64,000 bases of DNA from Chloroflexota bacterium (GCA_026706485.1 JAPOYR010000013.1:280132-344131); one strand, 5' to 3'. Shown: positions 1 to 8,834, counted from the stretch's first letter. Translations and numbers: made by a program. The notes: generated by a model from the sequence alone, not told the origin.

Positions 1-336
1 GGCGACCTGCCGGCCGAGCACGTCCTCCACGCGGTTGGGCCAATTTGGCGCGGCGGTGCGCAGGGTGAGGCTGACCTGCTCGCCTCGGCCTACGAGTCGA
101 GCCTCCGGGCCGCCGCGGAGGCCGGTGCGCGCACGATCGCCTTTCCCTCCATCAGCACCGGCGCCTACGGCTACCCGAAGCCGGACGCCGCCGCCATCGC
201 CTTAGCCACCGTGGCCTCGCACGCTCCGGCGCTCGAATTCGACGAAGTCCGCTTCGTGCTCTTCAGCGACGCCGACCTGCAGGTCTATCAGCAGGCGCTA
301 AGCCAGGTCGCGGCGTCCGACGCGGGTGGCCCTTAG
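1..336 (+). CDS. Macro-domain protein, 3' end (5' end outside window)
   Basis: The window opens inside this gene; about 111 C-terminal residues are readable in frame 1, ending in TAG. The segment HAVGPIWRGG, then SLRAAAEAGARTIAFPSIST and GAYGYP, is the signature of the macro domain (YmdB/O-acetyl-ADP-ribose deacetylase type): the PSIST-GxYGYP loop contacts the ribose and diphosphate of ADP-ribose. Macro domains of this type bind or hydrolyse ADP-ribose and O-acetyl-ADP-ribose in the cytoplasm. The C-terminal VRFVLFSDADLQVYQQAL fits the last strand and helix of the fold. The catalytic Asn/Asp region is upstream of the window, so activity cannot be judged. The stop overlaps by 4 nt the stop of the convergent dioxygenase gene. 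Confidence 0.85.
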   Translation, partial: GDLPAEHVLHAVGPIWRGGAQGEADLLASAYESSLRAAAEAGARTIAFPSISTGAYGYPKPDAAAIALATVASHAPALEFDEVRFVLFSDADLQVYQQALSQVAASDAGGP

Positions 337-1088
337 GACAGAGTCGGTTTCCCCATGCGTCGCGGGTCTCTCGTTGGCGGCTGCAAGATCTGTCGCTGGG
401 CTTCGGTGAGCCCCTCCACGCCCTCACCGTCCGGATAGGGCATCCACCACGCCAGCGGCCGCGGGCTGTATTTGTAGAAGATCGTGCGGCGTTCGGCCGC
501 GCCGTGCCACGGCAACGGCCCGTGCGTCAGCGCCTCGGTGAAGAACACCGCCGTCCCCGCGGGTCCGACCACCCGCTCGACGAACGGCTGAGCCTCTTCG
601 AGGTCCTTCCAGTCGGCGGGGAAGGGCAGATTGCTCTTGTGGCTGCCGGGCACGCAGGCAAAGCCGCCGTCGCCGGGATTGACGTCCATGAGGTTGATCG
701 CCACCACGCACAGGCCGTTGTAGAAGCGGCCGTCGGCAAACTCGAAATACTGCGCCGAGTCATAGGGCACGCGCCCGCCGTGCAGCGTGGCGCCGATGGG
801 GCTGAGCCCTCCACGAATTATGTCAAGATAGGTGTGGTCCAGGCGCACATGCGGCCCCACCATGTCGACGACGTACGGCAGCAGCTTGGGATGATCGATC
901 AGATCCCGGTACGGCGCGCCCCACGCCAGCAACTCCAAAAAGCGATACGTGGACCAGTCGGGGTCGGGAAGCGCCGCGATTTGCTCGTCGAGAACCTCGT
1001 TGAGCGCTTCCACTTCGGCGGCATCCAGCGCGTTCGGGACCGCCAGAAACCCCTGCAGGTCAAAGAGATACCGCTCGTGCTCAGTCAT
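333..1088 (-). CDS. Phytanoyl-CoA dioxygenase (PhyH)-like protein, atypical iron site
   Basis: A 251-aa protein of the PhyH superfamily of Fe(II)/2-oxoglutarate oxygenases. Visible family features are N-terminal QGFLAVPNALDAAEVEALNE, the core GDGGFACVPGSHKSNLPFP (residues 139-157) and the distal His region FFTEALTHGPLPWHG (182-196). The usual HxD iron-ligand pair is not seen; its place is taken by LHGGRVPYD (102-110). Either the metal site is altered or this is a divergent branch. I start at ATG 1088 (MTEHERYLFD, residue 1 of the conserved fold); the open frame extends further upstream but without similarity. It lies 223 nt downstream of the DppB-like permease on the same strand and may be the last gene of that transporter operon. 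The substrate is unknown. Confidence 0.75.
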   Translation of the reverse strand: MTEHERYLFDLQGFLAVPNALDAAEVEALNEVLDEQIAALPDPDWSTYRFLELLAWGAPYRDLIDHPKLLPYVVDMVGPHVRLDHTYLDIIRGGLSPIGATLHGGRVPYDSAQYFEFADGRFYNGLCVVAINLMDVNPGDGGFACVPGSHKSNLPFPADWKDLEEAQPFVERVVGPAGTAVFFTEALTHGPLPWHGAAERRTIFYKYSPRPLAWWMPYPDGEGVEGLTEAQRQILQPPTRDPRRMGKPTLS

Positions 1089-1193
1089 TGAACGATTCAC
1101 CCGGCATCTGCCGCGGCCCATGCTGGCACATCCGGCTGCCGCGGGACACACCTCGACCGCAACGGAGGGGTCTGAATGAGGAAATTGGCTTCG

Positions 1194-1242
1194 CCCCAAT
1201 CCGTTCGCCCTGAGATTGTCGAAGGGGTTTCGAACGGACTGG
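1194..1242. repeat. Short palindromic repeat with CCCCAATCCGTTCG ends
   Basis: The left end reads CCCCAATCCGTTCG and the right end CGAACGGACTGG, forming an imperfect inverted repeat around the sequence CCTGAGATTGTCGAAGGGG. A longer relative with near-perfect 14-nt ends is at 23751-23824. The core matches the TTCGACAAGCTC-type intergenic repeat seen in many bacterial genomes. The rest of the 1089-1311 gap shows no gene. Confidence 0.7.
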
Positions 1243-1311
1243 ACTCCAGGGACGCAGTGAAACTCTGCGTGTTCAGGCGCTCTCGAGCTGGTGGTGGACC
1301 GGCGTGGGGCG

Positions 1312-2304
1312 CTAGGACCCCGTCGTTTCGAGACGCACTCGCGGGTCGATATAGGTATAGAGCACGTCGACGAGCAGGTTTGCCACGGCATAGATGACGG
1401 CAGACAGCAGCACCAGACCCTGCACCACCGGATAGTCGCGGTCGATGATGGCGTCGATCAGGCGGAGACCCAGTCCCTGGCGGTGGAACACGGCCTCGAT
1501 GATCACGGCGCCGGCCAGCAAGCCACCGAACTCGAGGCCGATGACGGTGACTACGGGAATCAGGGCGTTGCGCAGCGCGTGCCCCATCACGACCACGCGC
1601 TCCTTCAGTCCTTTCGACCGCGCCGTGCGCACGTAGTCGCGGGACAGCACGTCCAGCATCGAGGAGCGGGTGAGTCGCGCCAGGATGGCGGATGCGGCCG
1701 TCCCTAGCGTCAGCGCCGGCAGGATCAGTTCCTTGCCATAGCCGTTGGAAACCGCCGGCAACATGCCTACGCCGTCATCCGTCTGCCACTTGATGGCGAA
1801 CACCAGGATCAGGAGCAAGCCAACGAAGAAGGGCGGGAACGAGATGCCAAGGATGGCGAACATCTGCGCGCCGTAGTCAACAAAGGTGTGGCGTTTGATG
1901 GCCGATATCACGCCCGCTCCGACGCCGATGGTGATGGCCACCGCCATGCTCGCCATCGTCAGCGCAAACGTCGCCGGCCAGTGACTCGCAATCATGTCCA
2001 CGACCGGGCGCCGGTAGGCAATCGACGTCCCGAGGTCCCCGCGCAAGACATCCCAGACGTAGAGGACGAACTGGTGCGGCGGCGATTTGTCCAGGTTGTA
2101 GCTCTCCCGCAGCCTCTCGAGCGCCTTCCGGCTGACTTCGCCGCCCTCGCGGCTGGTCGCGCCGGAGCCGCCGATTTCGCCCGATTGGAAAAAGATCTCG
2201 ATCGGGTCGCCCGGGATCAGCCGCATGAGCACGAACACCACGATCAGCACGCCAAAGAGGACGGGGATCATGTAGAGGACGCGGCGGATGATGTATCCAA
2301 CCAT
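1312..2304 (-). CDS. ABC transporter permease, DppB/OppB type (cassette 1)
   Basis: A 330-aa inner-membrane permease of the binding-protein-dependent peptide/nickel/oligosaccharide importer family. It starts with the diagnostic MVGYIIRRVLYMIPVLFGV and LIPGDP (first membrane helix and loop), has about six hydrophobic helices, and carries the ATPase-docking EAA motif around DYVRTARSKGLKERVV followed by HALRNALIPVVTVIG. The C-terminus DVLYTYIDPRVRLE is typical. It is third in the minus-strand order DppC-like (4492-5406), binding protein (2390-4381), DppB-like. An 85-nt gap holding a strong hairpin separates it from the binding-protein gene. No ATPase gene accompanies it. The substrate cannot be told from the permease alone. 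Confidence 0.93.
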   Translation of the reverse strand: MVGYIIRRVLYMIPVLFGVLIVVFVLMRLIPGDPIEIFFQSGEIGGSGATSREGGEVSRKALERLRESYNLDKSPPHQFVLYVWDVLRGDLGTSIAYRRPVVDMIASHWPATFALTMASMAVAITIGVGAGVISAIKRHTFVDYGAQMFAILGISFPPFFVGLLLILVFAIKWQTDDGVGMLPAVSNGYGKELILPALTLGTAASAILARLTRSSMLDVLSRDYVRTARSKGLKERVVVMGHALRNALIPVVTVIGLEFGGLLAGAVIIEAVFHRQGLGLRLIDAIIDRDYPVVQGLVLLSAVIYAVANLLVDVLYTYIDPRVRLETTGS

Positions 2305-2335
2305 GGCTACGTCATTCTAACGGTGGAATCGGACG

Positions 2336-2373
2336 GCAGGCGCCCGACCGCCGGTTGACGGTCGGGCGCCTGC
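2336..2373 (-). promoter_or_regulatory. Intergenic hairpin between binding-protein and permease genes
   Basis: A perfect 15-bp stem, GCAGGCGCCCGACCG against its complement, closes an 8-nt loop between the binding-protein stop and the DppB start. There is no U-tract, so it looks less like a strong terminator than like an RNA 3'-end stabiliser or partial attenuator that would keep binding-protein mRNA in excess over permease mRNA. Equivalent hairpins lie at 17966-18002 and 28148-28175. Confidence 0.7.
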
Positions 2374-2389
2374 GGCATTCCGAGAGTCG

Positions 2390-4381
2390 CTACTCCTGGG
2401 TGCTGTAGAACTGCCCGTAGCTGGGCAGGTAGTCAATACCCAAGTGCAGCACGCCGCCGATGCGGTCCGGGTTGGACAGCCACGGCAGGTAGTCGTGCAC
2501 CAACGGGATGGCGACCGCGTTCTCCATGAGGTAGAGCTCGGCTTCCTCCCAGATGGCTCGCTGCTCGTCCGGATCGAAGCTGGCCCGCGCGGCGTCCAGC
2601 AGACCGTCGATCTTCGCGCCCTCCGTCGCGGTGGCCGGAACGCCGTCCCACTCGAAGAACGAGTAGGCGCGACCCGGTCGACCGTAGAAGGACGTGTGGA
2701 AGCGGTCGTACAGCACGTCGCCGTTCGGCCCCGCCACGCCGATCCACGTGGTGTGGAAGGCGCCGTCCTGGGCCTGCTCGCGGTGCGTGGCCTCATCCAT
2801 CTTCGGGATGTTCACCTGGATGCCCAGGCTCCGCTCGACATCCAGCTTGAACAGCTCGACCACGGGATCGCCGCGGTCGGGGTAGCTGATTTCAAGCTTG
2901 CGGCCGTCCGGCGCATAGCGGAAGCCGTCGTCGCCCATGGCGTAGCCGGCCTCGTCAAGCAGCGCGCTGCCCTTGGCCGGGTCGTACGTGTAGAGCTGAC
3001 CGGCCTCGGCGCTGCGGCCCACGGTGCCCGGCACCAGCAGGTTGCTGATGTTGGTGGGAGCCGTGCCGCCGTTGGCGCGCACCGTCACGGTTCGCCGGTC
3101 GACGCCGAACAGCAGCGCCTTGCGCACCGCCAGGTCGTCCAGCGGCCAGAGCTGCGTGTGCAGCGGCATGTACTGACCCATGCCCGGCGCGGCGAATCCG
3201 ATGACGTGGTACTTCGGGTTCTCGGACACCCGCTTGTAGTCGGCGAACGACCAGTTCAGCAGGATGTCGACTTCGCCCGCCTCGAAGGCCTGGGCGTTGT
3301 CGGTCATGTTGAAGCCGAAGATCTGCGACCGCATGCGGTCGGGATACGCCGGACCCTGGTTCGGCAAGTACGACGGGCCCCAGGCCCACTTGTCGAACCG
3401 CTCGCCGACGATCTTCACGTCGTCTTCCCACTCCAGCATCTTGAAGGGGCCGGTGCCGACCGGATGTCGGTCGAGGTCCTCGCCCATCTCCGTAATGGCC
3501 TTCGGCGAAGCGAACACCACGTGCTGGTGAGCGATGAACTTGAGGAAGAATGCCTGCGGCTGGTCCGTGTGGAACCTGACCGTGAAGTCGTTGACCTTCT
3601 CGACGCCGGAAATGCCGGCGATGTCACGCACCACGTGACCGCGCGGCAGCTCCTCGTCCAGGAACCGATCGAAGTTGAAAAGCAGGGCGTCCGCGTCGAA
3701 CGGCGTCTCGTCGTGGAAGAGCACGTCGTTCCGCAGCGGCACCGTCCAGCTCAGCTTGTCGTCCGAAACCTCGGGCAGGTCGGAGGCCAGCGTCGGCAGA
3801 ATCGCGTTCCCCGGGCCGTAGTTGTACAGCAGCTCGTAGAACATGTTCGCCGGCTCGGCGGTGCGTCCGCCCCACGTCGCCGGGTCGAAGTTCGTCGGGT
3901 TGCCGAAGGTCATGTAGCTGACCTCGCCGCCAACCTTGGGGTCCCACGGCTTCAGGCCGATGTTGACCGCCGAGTCGAGATTGTGGATGTCGATGCCCGG
4001 CGCGCGCTCGGCGGCCTGCTCGACGATCTTCTCGACGACTCGCTCGACGACCTTCTGGACTTCAACCTCGCGGACCACGTCGCGGGTGACGACCTTCTCG
4101 ACCTCGACCTCTTTGATGGTCTCGACCGGGACTTCCTTGATCACCTCTTTGGTGACGACCGTCTCGACCGGGACTTCCTTCACCACTTCCTTGGTGACGA
4201 CCGTCTCGACCGGAACTTCCTTCACCACCTCTTTGACTTCGGTGACCGTGACCGTGACCGTCCGCTCGACGACCTCGGCCTCGCCGCACGCGGCCAGAGC
4301 GGCAACTCCAACACCGCCCGCCAGCGCCGCCGCCCCACCGCGGAGCAGCTTGCGACGACTCAAAGACTTACTCGGACCCAT
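2390..4381 (-). CDS. ABC transporter substrate-binding protein, family 5, Tat lipoprotein with V/K/E stalk (cassette 1)
   Basis: A 663-aa extracytoplasmic solute-binding protein (SBP_bac_5: peptides, nickel, oligosaccharides). N-terminus: twin arginines at 9-10 (SRRKLLRGG), a hydrophobic stretch, and lipobox LAAC with Cys32, indicating Tat export and lipid anchoring. Residues about 36-125 are a low-complexity stalk of repeats such as KEVPVETVVTKEV. The binding fold follows (GGEVSYMTFGNP, LRNDVLFHDETPFDADALLFN, HPVGTGPFKMLEWE, ALLFGVDRRTVTV). I chose the second of two close ATGs because it gives MGPSKS..., matching the other three binding proteins (all MG.....RR), and sits about 10 nt after GGGAGGGG. 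It is cotranscribed with the permeases on either side. Confidence 0.92.
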   Translation of the reverse strand: MGPSKSLSRRKLLRGGAAALAGGVGVAALAACGEAEVVERTVTVTVTEVKEVVKEVPVETVVTKEVVKEVPVETVVTKEVIKEVPVETIKEVEVEKVVTRDVVREVEVQKVVERVVEKIVEQAAERAPGIDIHNLDSAVNIGLKPWDPKVGGEVSYMTFGNPTNFDPATWGGRTAEPANMFYELLYNYGPGNAILPTLASDLPEVSDDKLSWTVPLRNDVLFHDETPFDADALLFNFDRFLDEELPRGHVVRDIAGISGVEKVNDFTVRFHTDQPQAFFLKFIAHQHVVFASPKAITEMGEDLDRHPVGTGPFKMLEWEDDVKIVGERFDKWAWGPSYLPNQGPAYPDRMRSQIFGFNMTDNAQAFEAGEVDILLNWSFADYKRVSENPKYHVIGFAAPGMGQYMPLHTQLWPLDDLAVRKALLFGVDRRTVTVRANGGTAPTNISNLLVPGTVGRSAEAGQLYTYDPAKGSALLDEAGYAMGDDGFRYAPDGRKLEISYPDRGDPVVELFKLDVERSLGIQVNIPKMDEATHREQAQDGAFHTTWIGVAGPNGDVLYDRFHTSFYGRPGRAYSFFEWDGVPATATEGAKIDGLLDAARASFDPDEQRAIWEEAELYLMENAVAIPLVHDYLPWLSNPDRIGGVLHLGIDYLPSYGQFYSTQE

Positions 4382-4491
4382 AGACATTCCCCTCCCATTT
4401 GGGGTGATCGTGCATGCACGCGGCGCGCATCCTACACGACTCTTGTGAATCAGGCACACGTTTTTCTATTGCTGGTACGAAGTCGGCGCGC

Positions 4492-5406
4492 TCAGTGGGA
4501 CCACGCCCCCGCTTGCGGATCGAGCGCCTCACGCAACCCGTCGCCCAGGAGATTGATCGAGAGCACCGTGATGGCGATCGCCAGGCCGTTGAAGGTCGAG
4601 ATCCACCACGACGACCGCAGCAGATGCCGGCTCGACGACAGCTCCAGGCCCCACTCGGGCGACGGGCGCTCGGCGCCCAGGCCCAGGAAGCTCAAGCCCG
4701 CGGCGGCCAGGATGGCCCCGCCCAATCCCAGCGTGGCCATGATCAGGATCGGACTGACGATGTTCGGCAAAATGTGGCGCAGCATGATGCGCGTGTCGGA
4801 CATGCCCACGGCGCGTGCCGCCCGCACATACACCAGCTCTCGGGCGGCGAGCGTCGTCGAACGCACCACGCGCGCATAGAACGGGATGCCGGCCACTCCC
4901 AGCGCGATCATGGCGTTGTTCAGGCCAGACCCGAGAGCGGCGACGACCGTCATCGCCAGCAGCAATCCCGGAAACGCCAGCATCACGTCGATGATCCGGC
5001 TGATCACCATGTCCACCCAGCGCCCGAAATAGCCCGCCGACAACCCAATCAGCGTGCCGACGATGGCCGAAATCGTCACCGCCGAGAACCCGACGCGAAG
5101 CGAAATCCGGGAGCCGCGCACGATGCGGCTGAAGACATCGCGCCCGATGTCATCGGTGCCCAGCGGATGGCCTTCCGAACCCGGAGGCAGGTTGGCCGCC
5201 AGAATGTCGAAATGGTTCTCCGGTTCGGTCGCGATCAAATCGGCAAAGATCGCCGCAAGCGAGATGACGATCAAAATGCCCAGCCCCGCCAGGGCCGCCT
5301 TGTTCCGTCGCAGCCGCCGCCACGCCATCGTCCACTCGCTGCGCGGTTTGGGCGCAGCAGCGGCCTCGAGCCCGGATTCGCCCTCAGCCAGCGTGTCGGT
5401 GGTCAA
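4492..5406 (-). CDS. ABC transporter permease, DppC/OppC type (cassette 1)
   Basis: A 304-aa permease partner of the DppB-like protein. It has the short cytoplasmic N-terminus ending PKPRSEWTMAWRRLRRNKAALAGLG, the HPLGTDDIGRDVFSRIVRG loop, and the EAA motif YVRAARAVGMSDTRIMLRHILPN, all diagnostic of DppC/OppC. I use TTG at 5406 preceded by GAAGGAG with 5-nt spacing; this gives exactly the same length and N-terminal spacing as the homologue at 20082-20996, which also begins with TTG. The longer open frame to 5625 has no family similarity. It is the first gene of its operon, facing a divergent cassette that also begins with a DppC-like gene. Confidence 0.92.
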   Translation of the reverse strand: MTTDTLAEGESGLEAAAAPKPRSEWTMAWRRLRRNKAALAGLGILIVISLAAIFADLIATEPENHFDILAANLPPGSEGHPLGTDDIGRDVFSRIVRGSRISLRVGFSAVTISAIVGTLIGLSAGYFGRWVDMVISRIIDVMLAFPGLLLAMTVVAALGSGLNNAMIALGVAGIPFYARVVRSTTLAARELVYVRAARAVGMSDTRIMLRHILPNIVSPILIMATLGLGGAILAAAGLSFLGLGAERPSPEWGLELSSSRHLLRSSWWISTFNGLAIAITVLSINLLGDGLREALDPQAGAWSH

Positions 5407-5786
5407 CCTCACTCCTTCGCGTGAAATACCGACCAAATCGCAGCAGTAGCTGCGTCCGCCCCAGCGGTCGCCCGCCAACGCTACCACTTTGGAAATGCCG
5501 GCCCGTCGGACGATTCGAACCACGTGTGCGTCGAGCCGTGGAACGCACAAACCGGCGCAGCGTCCCAAATAGTCGCTCACCCGTGCAAGCGCGCCGCCTG
5601 CCAGATTGACACGACGGCGCGCCACGCCTTACGTTCCGCCTTGAGGTGACGGCTCGCCTCCGGCGAGTCGTTCGGATGCATCTCGCTTATCGGTGCATCC
5701 GTGGCGTTGTCCGGCCCGAGCCGCCTGGAACCATTGACGGTCTCCGAGGCGGAGCCCACCTCGCGCAGACAGGCGGGGGAGCGGGT
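5407..5786. promoter_or_regulatory. 380-nt divergent control region between transporter cassettes 1 and 2
   Basis: No gene is visible. On the plus strand TTGACA at 5606-5611 is followed after 18 nt by TACGTT (5630-5635), a possible sigma-70-type promoter for cassette 2. Downstream lie two inverted repeats: CTCGCC/GGCGAG (5653-5667, 3-nt loop) and GGATGCA/TGCATCC (5674-5700, 13-nt loop). These could be operators or leader RNA hairpins. I see no convincing -35/-10 pair for the minus-strand operon. Confidence 0.4.
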
Positions 5787-6722
5787 GTGTCGACGGACGC
5801 CCTAAGAGAGCCGACCAGCGCAACAGCGCAAGACCCACTCGAACTGCGTCCGCCGCGCAGCGAGTGGCAGATGTCCTATCGCCGCTTTTACCGCCACAAA
5901 GCAGCCGTTCTCGGCCTTTCGATCCTCATCATCATCAGTATCGGCGCGATCTTCGCGGACGTGATCGCCATCGAGCCCGAGGAGACGTTCTACAGCTTCG
6001 ATGAGTTGCAGACCAAGAAATGGCTGCCGCCGTTGACCGACGGCCACCTCATGGGCACGGACGACATCGGGCGCGACGTGTTCAGCCGCGTGGTCCGCGG
6101 CTCCCGAGTCTCGCTGCGCGTCGGATTCTTCGCGGTCGGCATTGCCAGCATCGCCGGCACGCTGTTCGGTCTCGCCGCCGGCTACTTCGGCGGGTGGGTC
6201 GACCAGGTGGTCAGCCGAGCCATCGACGTGATGCTGGCCTTCCCCGACTTGCTGCTGGCGATTGCGATCTTGGCGGCGCTCGGGCCCAGTCTCGTAAACG
6301 CCATGGTGGCGCTGGGCCTGGCGGGGATCCCCGGCTATGCGCGCGTCGTTCGAGGCGCCACGCTGGCCGCGCGCGAGCTGGTCTACGTGCGGGCCGCGCG
6401 CGCCGTGGGTATGTCGGACACCCGCATCATGCTGCGCCACATCCTGCCCAACGTGCTCAGCCCGATCCTGATCATGATGACCCTGGGCCTCGGCGGCGCC
6501 ATCCTCGCCGCTTCCGCGCTGGGATTTCTCGGCCTGGCCGCCGACCCGCCGACCCCGGAGTGGGGCAGCGAGCTCAACCTCTCGCGCGCCTACCTGCGGA
6601 CCGCCTGGTGGGTGTCCACGTTCAATGGAGCGGCCATCGCCGTCACGGTCCTGTCGGTCAACATGGTCGGCGACGGCCTGCGCGAGGCGCTCGACCCGCA
6701 GGCCAGCTCGTGGGCACGCTAA
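5787..6722 (+). CDS. ABC transporter permease, DppC/OppC type (cassette 2)
   Basis: A 311-aa permease homologous to the gene at 4492-5406. It shows PRSEWQMSYRRFYRHKAAVLGLS, the loop HLMGTDDIGRDVFSRVVRG, and the ATPase-docking segment YVRAARAVGMSDTRIMLRHILPN, with about six membrane helices. I chose GTG at 5787 (VSTDALREP) because GGGGGAG lies about 5 nt upstream and the length then matches the family; the frame is open for 47 further codons without similarity. It opens a plus-strand operon followed after 80 nt by a binding protein and then a DppB-like permease. No ATPase follows. Confidence 0.92.
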   Translation: MSTDALREPTSATAQDPLELRPPRSEWQMSYRRFYRHKAAVLGLSILIIISIGAIFADVIAIEPEETFYSFDELQTKKWLPPLTDGHLMGTDDIGRDVFSRVVRGSRVSLRVGFFAVGIASIAGTLFGLAAGYFGGWVDQVVSRAIDVMLAFPDLLLAIAILAALGPSLVNAMVALGLAGIPGYARVVRGATLAARELVYVRAARAVGMSDTRIMLRHILPNVLSPILIMMTLGLGGAILAASALGFLGLAADPPTPEWGSELNLSRAYLRTAWWVSTFNGAAIAVTVLSVNMVGDGLREALDPQASSWAR

Positions 6723-6740
6723 AATGCCGTCACCGAAAGG

Positions 6741-6779
6741 GTCTATGCCTGAATCACGATTTCAGCCGGCAATAGACGT
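6741..6779 (+). promoter_or_regulatory. Leader hairpin upstream of cassette 2 binding-protein gene
   Basis: GTCTAT at 6741 pairs with ATAGAC at its far end, and CTGAA/TTCAG pairs inside, just ahead of the AGGGGAGG ribosome-binding site. It could limit or stabilise translation of the binding protein relative to the first permease. The pairing is imperfect. Confidence 0.35.
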
Positions 6780-6802
6780 GTCGTGCACAGGGGAGGTGTC
6801 CG

Positions 6803-8782
6803 ATGGGGAGTAAAGGATTGGTAACCCGGCGCAAGGTCATGCGCGGGGGGTTGGCCGCCTTGGCCGGCGGCGTCGGCGCGGCCGCGCTTGCCGCGTGCGG
6901 CGAAGCCGAGGTCGTCGAGAAGACGGTCACGGTGACGGTCACCGAAGTCAAAGAGGTGATCAAGGAAGTTCCGGTCGAAGTCCCGGTCACCAAGGAAGTC
7001 GAGGTCGAGCGGGTCGTCGTCAAGGAAGTCCCGGTCGAAACCATCAAGGAAGTGCCCGTCGAGACGATCAAAGAGGTCGAGGTCGAAAAGGTCGTCGAGA
7101 AGGAAGTCGTCAAAGAGGTCTTTGTCGAGAAGGTCGTCATCGAAGAGAAGCTGGTCGAGCGCGCCAAGGAGTTGGTGCCCGGCATCAACATCTTCAGCTA
7201 CCCCGACGTCATTCCGCTGGGGCCCTACAACCCAACCGTCGGCGGCGAGGTGAGCTACCCGACCTTTGGCAATGCCAACAGCTATCACCCGCTGCGCGCG
7301 GCCAGCCGAGCGTCGGTTGAGATCGGCAACATGATCCACGAGCCGCTCTACGTGCTTGGCGCGGGCAATGACTTTGCCCCGCTCCTGGCCGCGGGCTCCG
7401 AGGTTCAGGACGACCGCACGCAGTGGCGCATTCGCCTGCGCAACGACGTGGTCTTCCACAACGACGAGCCGTTCAACGCCGACACCGTGATCTCGAACTT
7501 CGAAGAAATCTTCGACGAGAGCATCGTGCGCGGCGGCATCGTCGGCTTCGCCAACGAGCTCAACAAGGTCGAGAAGGTCGACGACTTCACGGTCGACTTC
7601 TTCACCAAGATCCCGAACGCGCTTTTCCACAAGCCACTCACCCGCGGCTATCGGCCGTGGCCGTTGGTGGCCAAGGAAATGGGCGATGACTTCGACTTCA
7701 ACCCGATCGGGACCGGTCCCTTCAAGTTCGAGAGTTGGACCGACAACGTCGAGCTCGTCGGCACGCGGTTCGACAAGTACGGCTGGGCGCCGTGGTACTC
7801 CGCGAACCAGGGTCCGGCATACGCGGATCGAGCCGTCGGCAAGGTCCTGTCGAACGACAGCACGGCGCGGATCAACGCGATGGAGGCGGGCGAGGTCAGC
7901 TTCCTGCTCCACTTCGTGTTCCCGCACGTGCAGCGCATCTCGACGAACCCGAGCTTCCGAGTGCTGGGCATCCTGAACGAGGGCATGCCGCAGTACATGC
8001 CGATCAACACGCAGCTGTTCCCGACGGACGACGTCGAGGTTCGCCGCGCGATGATCGAAGGCATCGACCGGCGCACGGTCACCGTGCGCGCCAACGGCGG
8101 CGTTCCGCCGGTAGTCGTCAGCAACTGCCTCACGTCGGAGGCGGTCAAGGGCTACAACCCGGAGGTCAACAACCTCTACACCTTCGACGTGCAGAAGGCG
8201 CAGGCGCGGCTCGACGCCGCCGGCTGGACGCTGGGCGACGACGGCTTCCGCTACAACTCGGACGGCGAGCTGCTCGAGATCGTCTTCCCGGACACCGGCT
8301 TCCCGGTGCGCGAGCTGTTCAAGCTCGACGTCGAGAAGTCCCTCGGCATCTCGGTGCAGATTCCGAAGATGGAAGGCAGCACGTTCAACGAGCAGATGCA
8401 GAACGGCGCCTTCCACGCGGCGTACGTGGGTGTCGGCGGACCGGACGGCGACGTGCTGTGGGACCGCTTCCACACGTCCGTCTACGGGCTGCCGGGGCGC
8501 GCCTACTCGCGCTGGATGTACACGGACCCGCCCGGAGAGGCCACGCCAGGCGTGGAGCTGGATGCGCTGCTCGACGGCGCGCGGGTCGAGTTCGACGAGG
8601 CCAAGCGGATCGATCTGTGGCAGCGGGCGAGCCACATCATCATGGACAACGCCTTGATGATTCCGTTCGTCACCGAGTTCCTCAGCTGGATCGCCAACAC
8701 CGACATCGTCGGCGGGAACCTCTACGTCGGGAACTTCGCGTTGCCGATTTGGAGCGACTGGTACGACAAGCGGGTCGGCTAG
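6803..8782 (+). CDS. ABC transporter substrate-binding protein, family 5, Tat lipoprotein with V/K/E stalk (cassette 2)
   Basis: A 659-aa lipoprotein of the SBP_bac_5 family. The twin arginines are at 9-10 (TRRKVMRGG) and the lipobox LAAC ends at Cys32. Residues about 36-124 form a stalk of KEVPVE/VEKVV repeats. The ligand-binding fold then begins at about residue 145 (GGEVSYPTFGNANS) and includes LRNDVVFHNDEPFNADTVISN, NPIGTGPFKFESW and MIEGIDRRTVTVRANGG. The start follows GGGGAGGTG. It captures a solute outside the membrane for permeases 5787-6722 and 8835-9806. The family covers di/oligopeptides and some sugars; nearby sugar enzymes make a carbohydrate or sugar acid plausible, but that is inference. 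Confidence 0.92.
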   Translation: MGSKGLVTRRKVMRGGLAALAGGVGAAALAACGEAEVVEKTVTVTVTEVKEVIKEVPVEVPVTKEVEVERVVVKEVPVETIKEVPVETIKEVEVEKVVEKEVVKEVFVEKVVIEEKLVERAKELVPGINIFSYPDVIPLGPYNPTVGGEVSYPTFGNANSYHPLRAASRASVEIGNMIHEPLYVLGAGNDFAPLLAAGSEVQDDRTQWRIRLRNDVVFHNDEPFNADTVISNFEEIFDESIVRGGIVGFANELNKVEKVDDFTVDFFTKIPNALFHKPLTRGYRPWPLVAKEMGDDFDFNPIGTGPFKFESWTDNVELVGTRFDKYGWAPWYSANQGPAYADRAVGKVLSNDSTARINAMEAGEVSFLLHFVFPHVQRISTNPSFRVLGILNEGMPQYMPINTQLFPTDDVEVRRAMIEGIDRRTVTVRANGGVPPVVVSNCLTSEAVKGYNPEVNNLYTFDVQKAQARLDAAGWTLGDDGFRYNSDGELLEIVFPDTGFPVRELFKLDVEKSLGISVQIPKMEGSTFNEQMQNGAFHAAYVGVGGPDGDVLWDRFHTSVYGLPGRAYSRWMYTDPPGEATPGVELDALLDGARVEFDEAKRIDLWQRASHIIMDNALMIPFVTEFLSWIANTDIVGGNLYVGNFALPIWSDWYDKRVG

Positions 8783-8834
8783 CCGAAAGGACTTGGCGCA
8801 CGCAACTGGGTAGCTAAAGGGATCAGGCGCAGGC

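Noticed and set aside
4100..4270. CRISPR-like or satellite-like tandem repeats
   Set aside because: The repeats are in frame, encode the KEVPVE stalk of a binding protein, vary by codon, and lack unique spacers. The other three binding-protein genes show the same pattern.
2444..4879. 811-codon open frame on the plus strand across the cassette 1 binding-protein gene
   Set aside because: It is antisense to a clearly recognisable lipoprotein gene. The predicted protein is Arg/His/Val-rich with no family similarity, a usual by-product of high GC. Similar shadows at 6743-8836 and 62077-63732 were dropped for the same reason.
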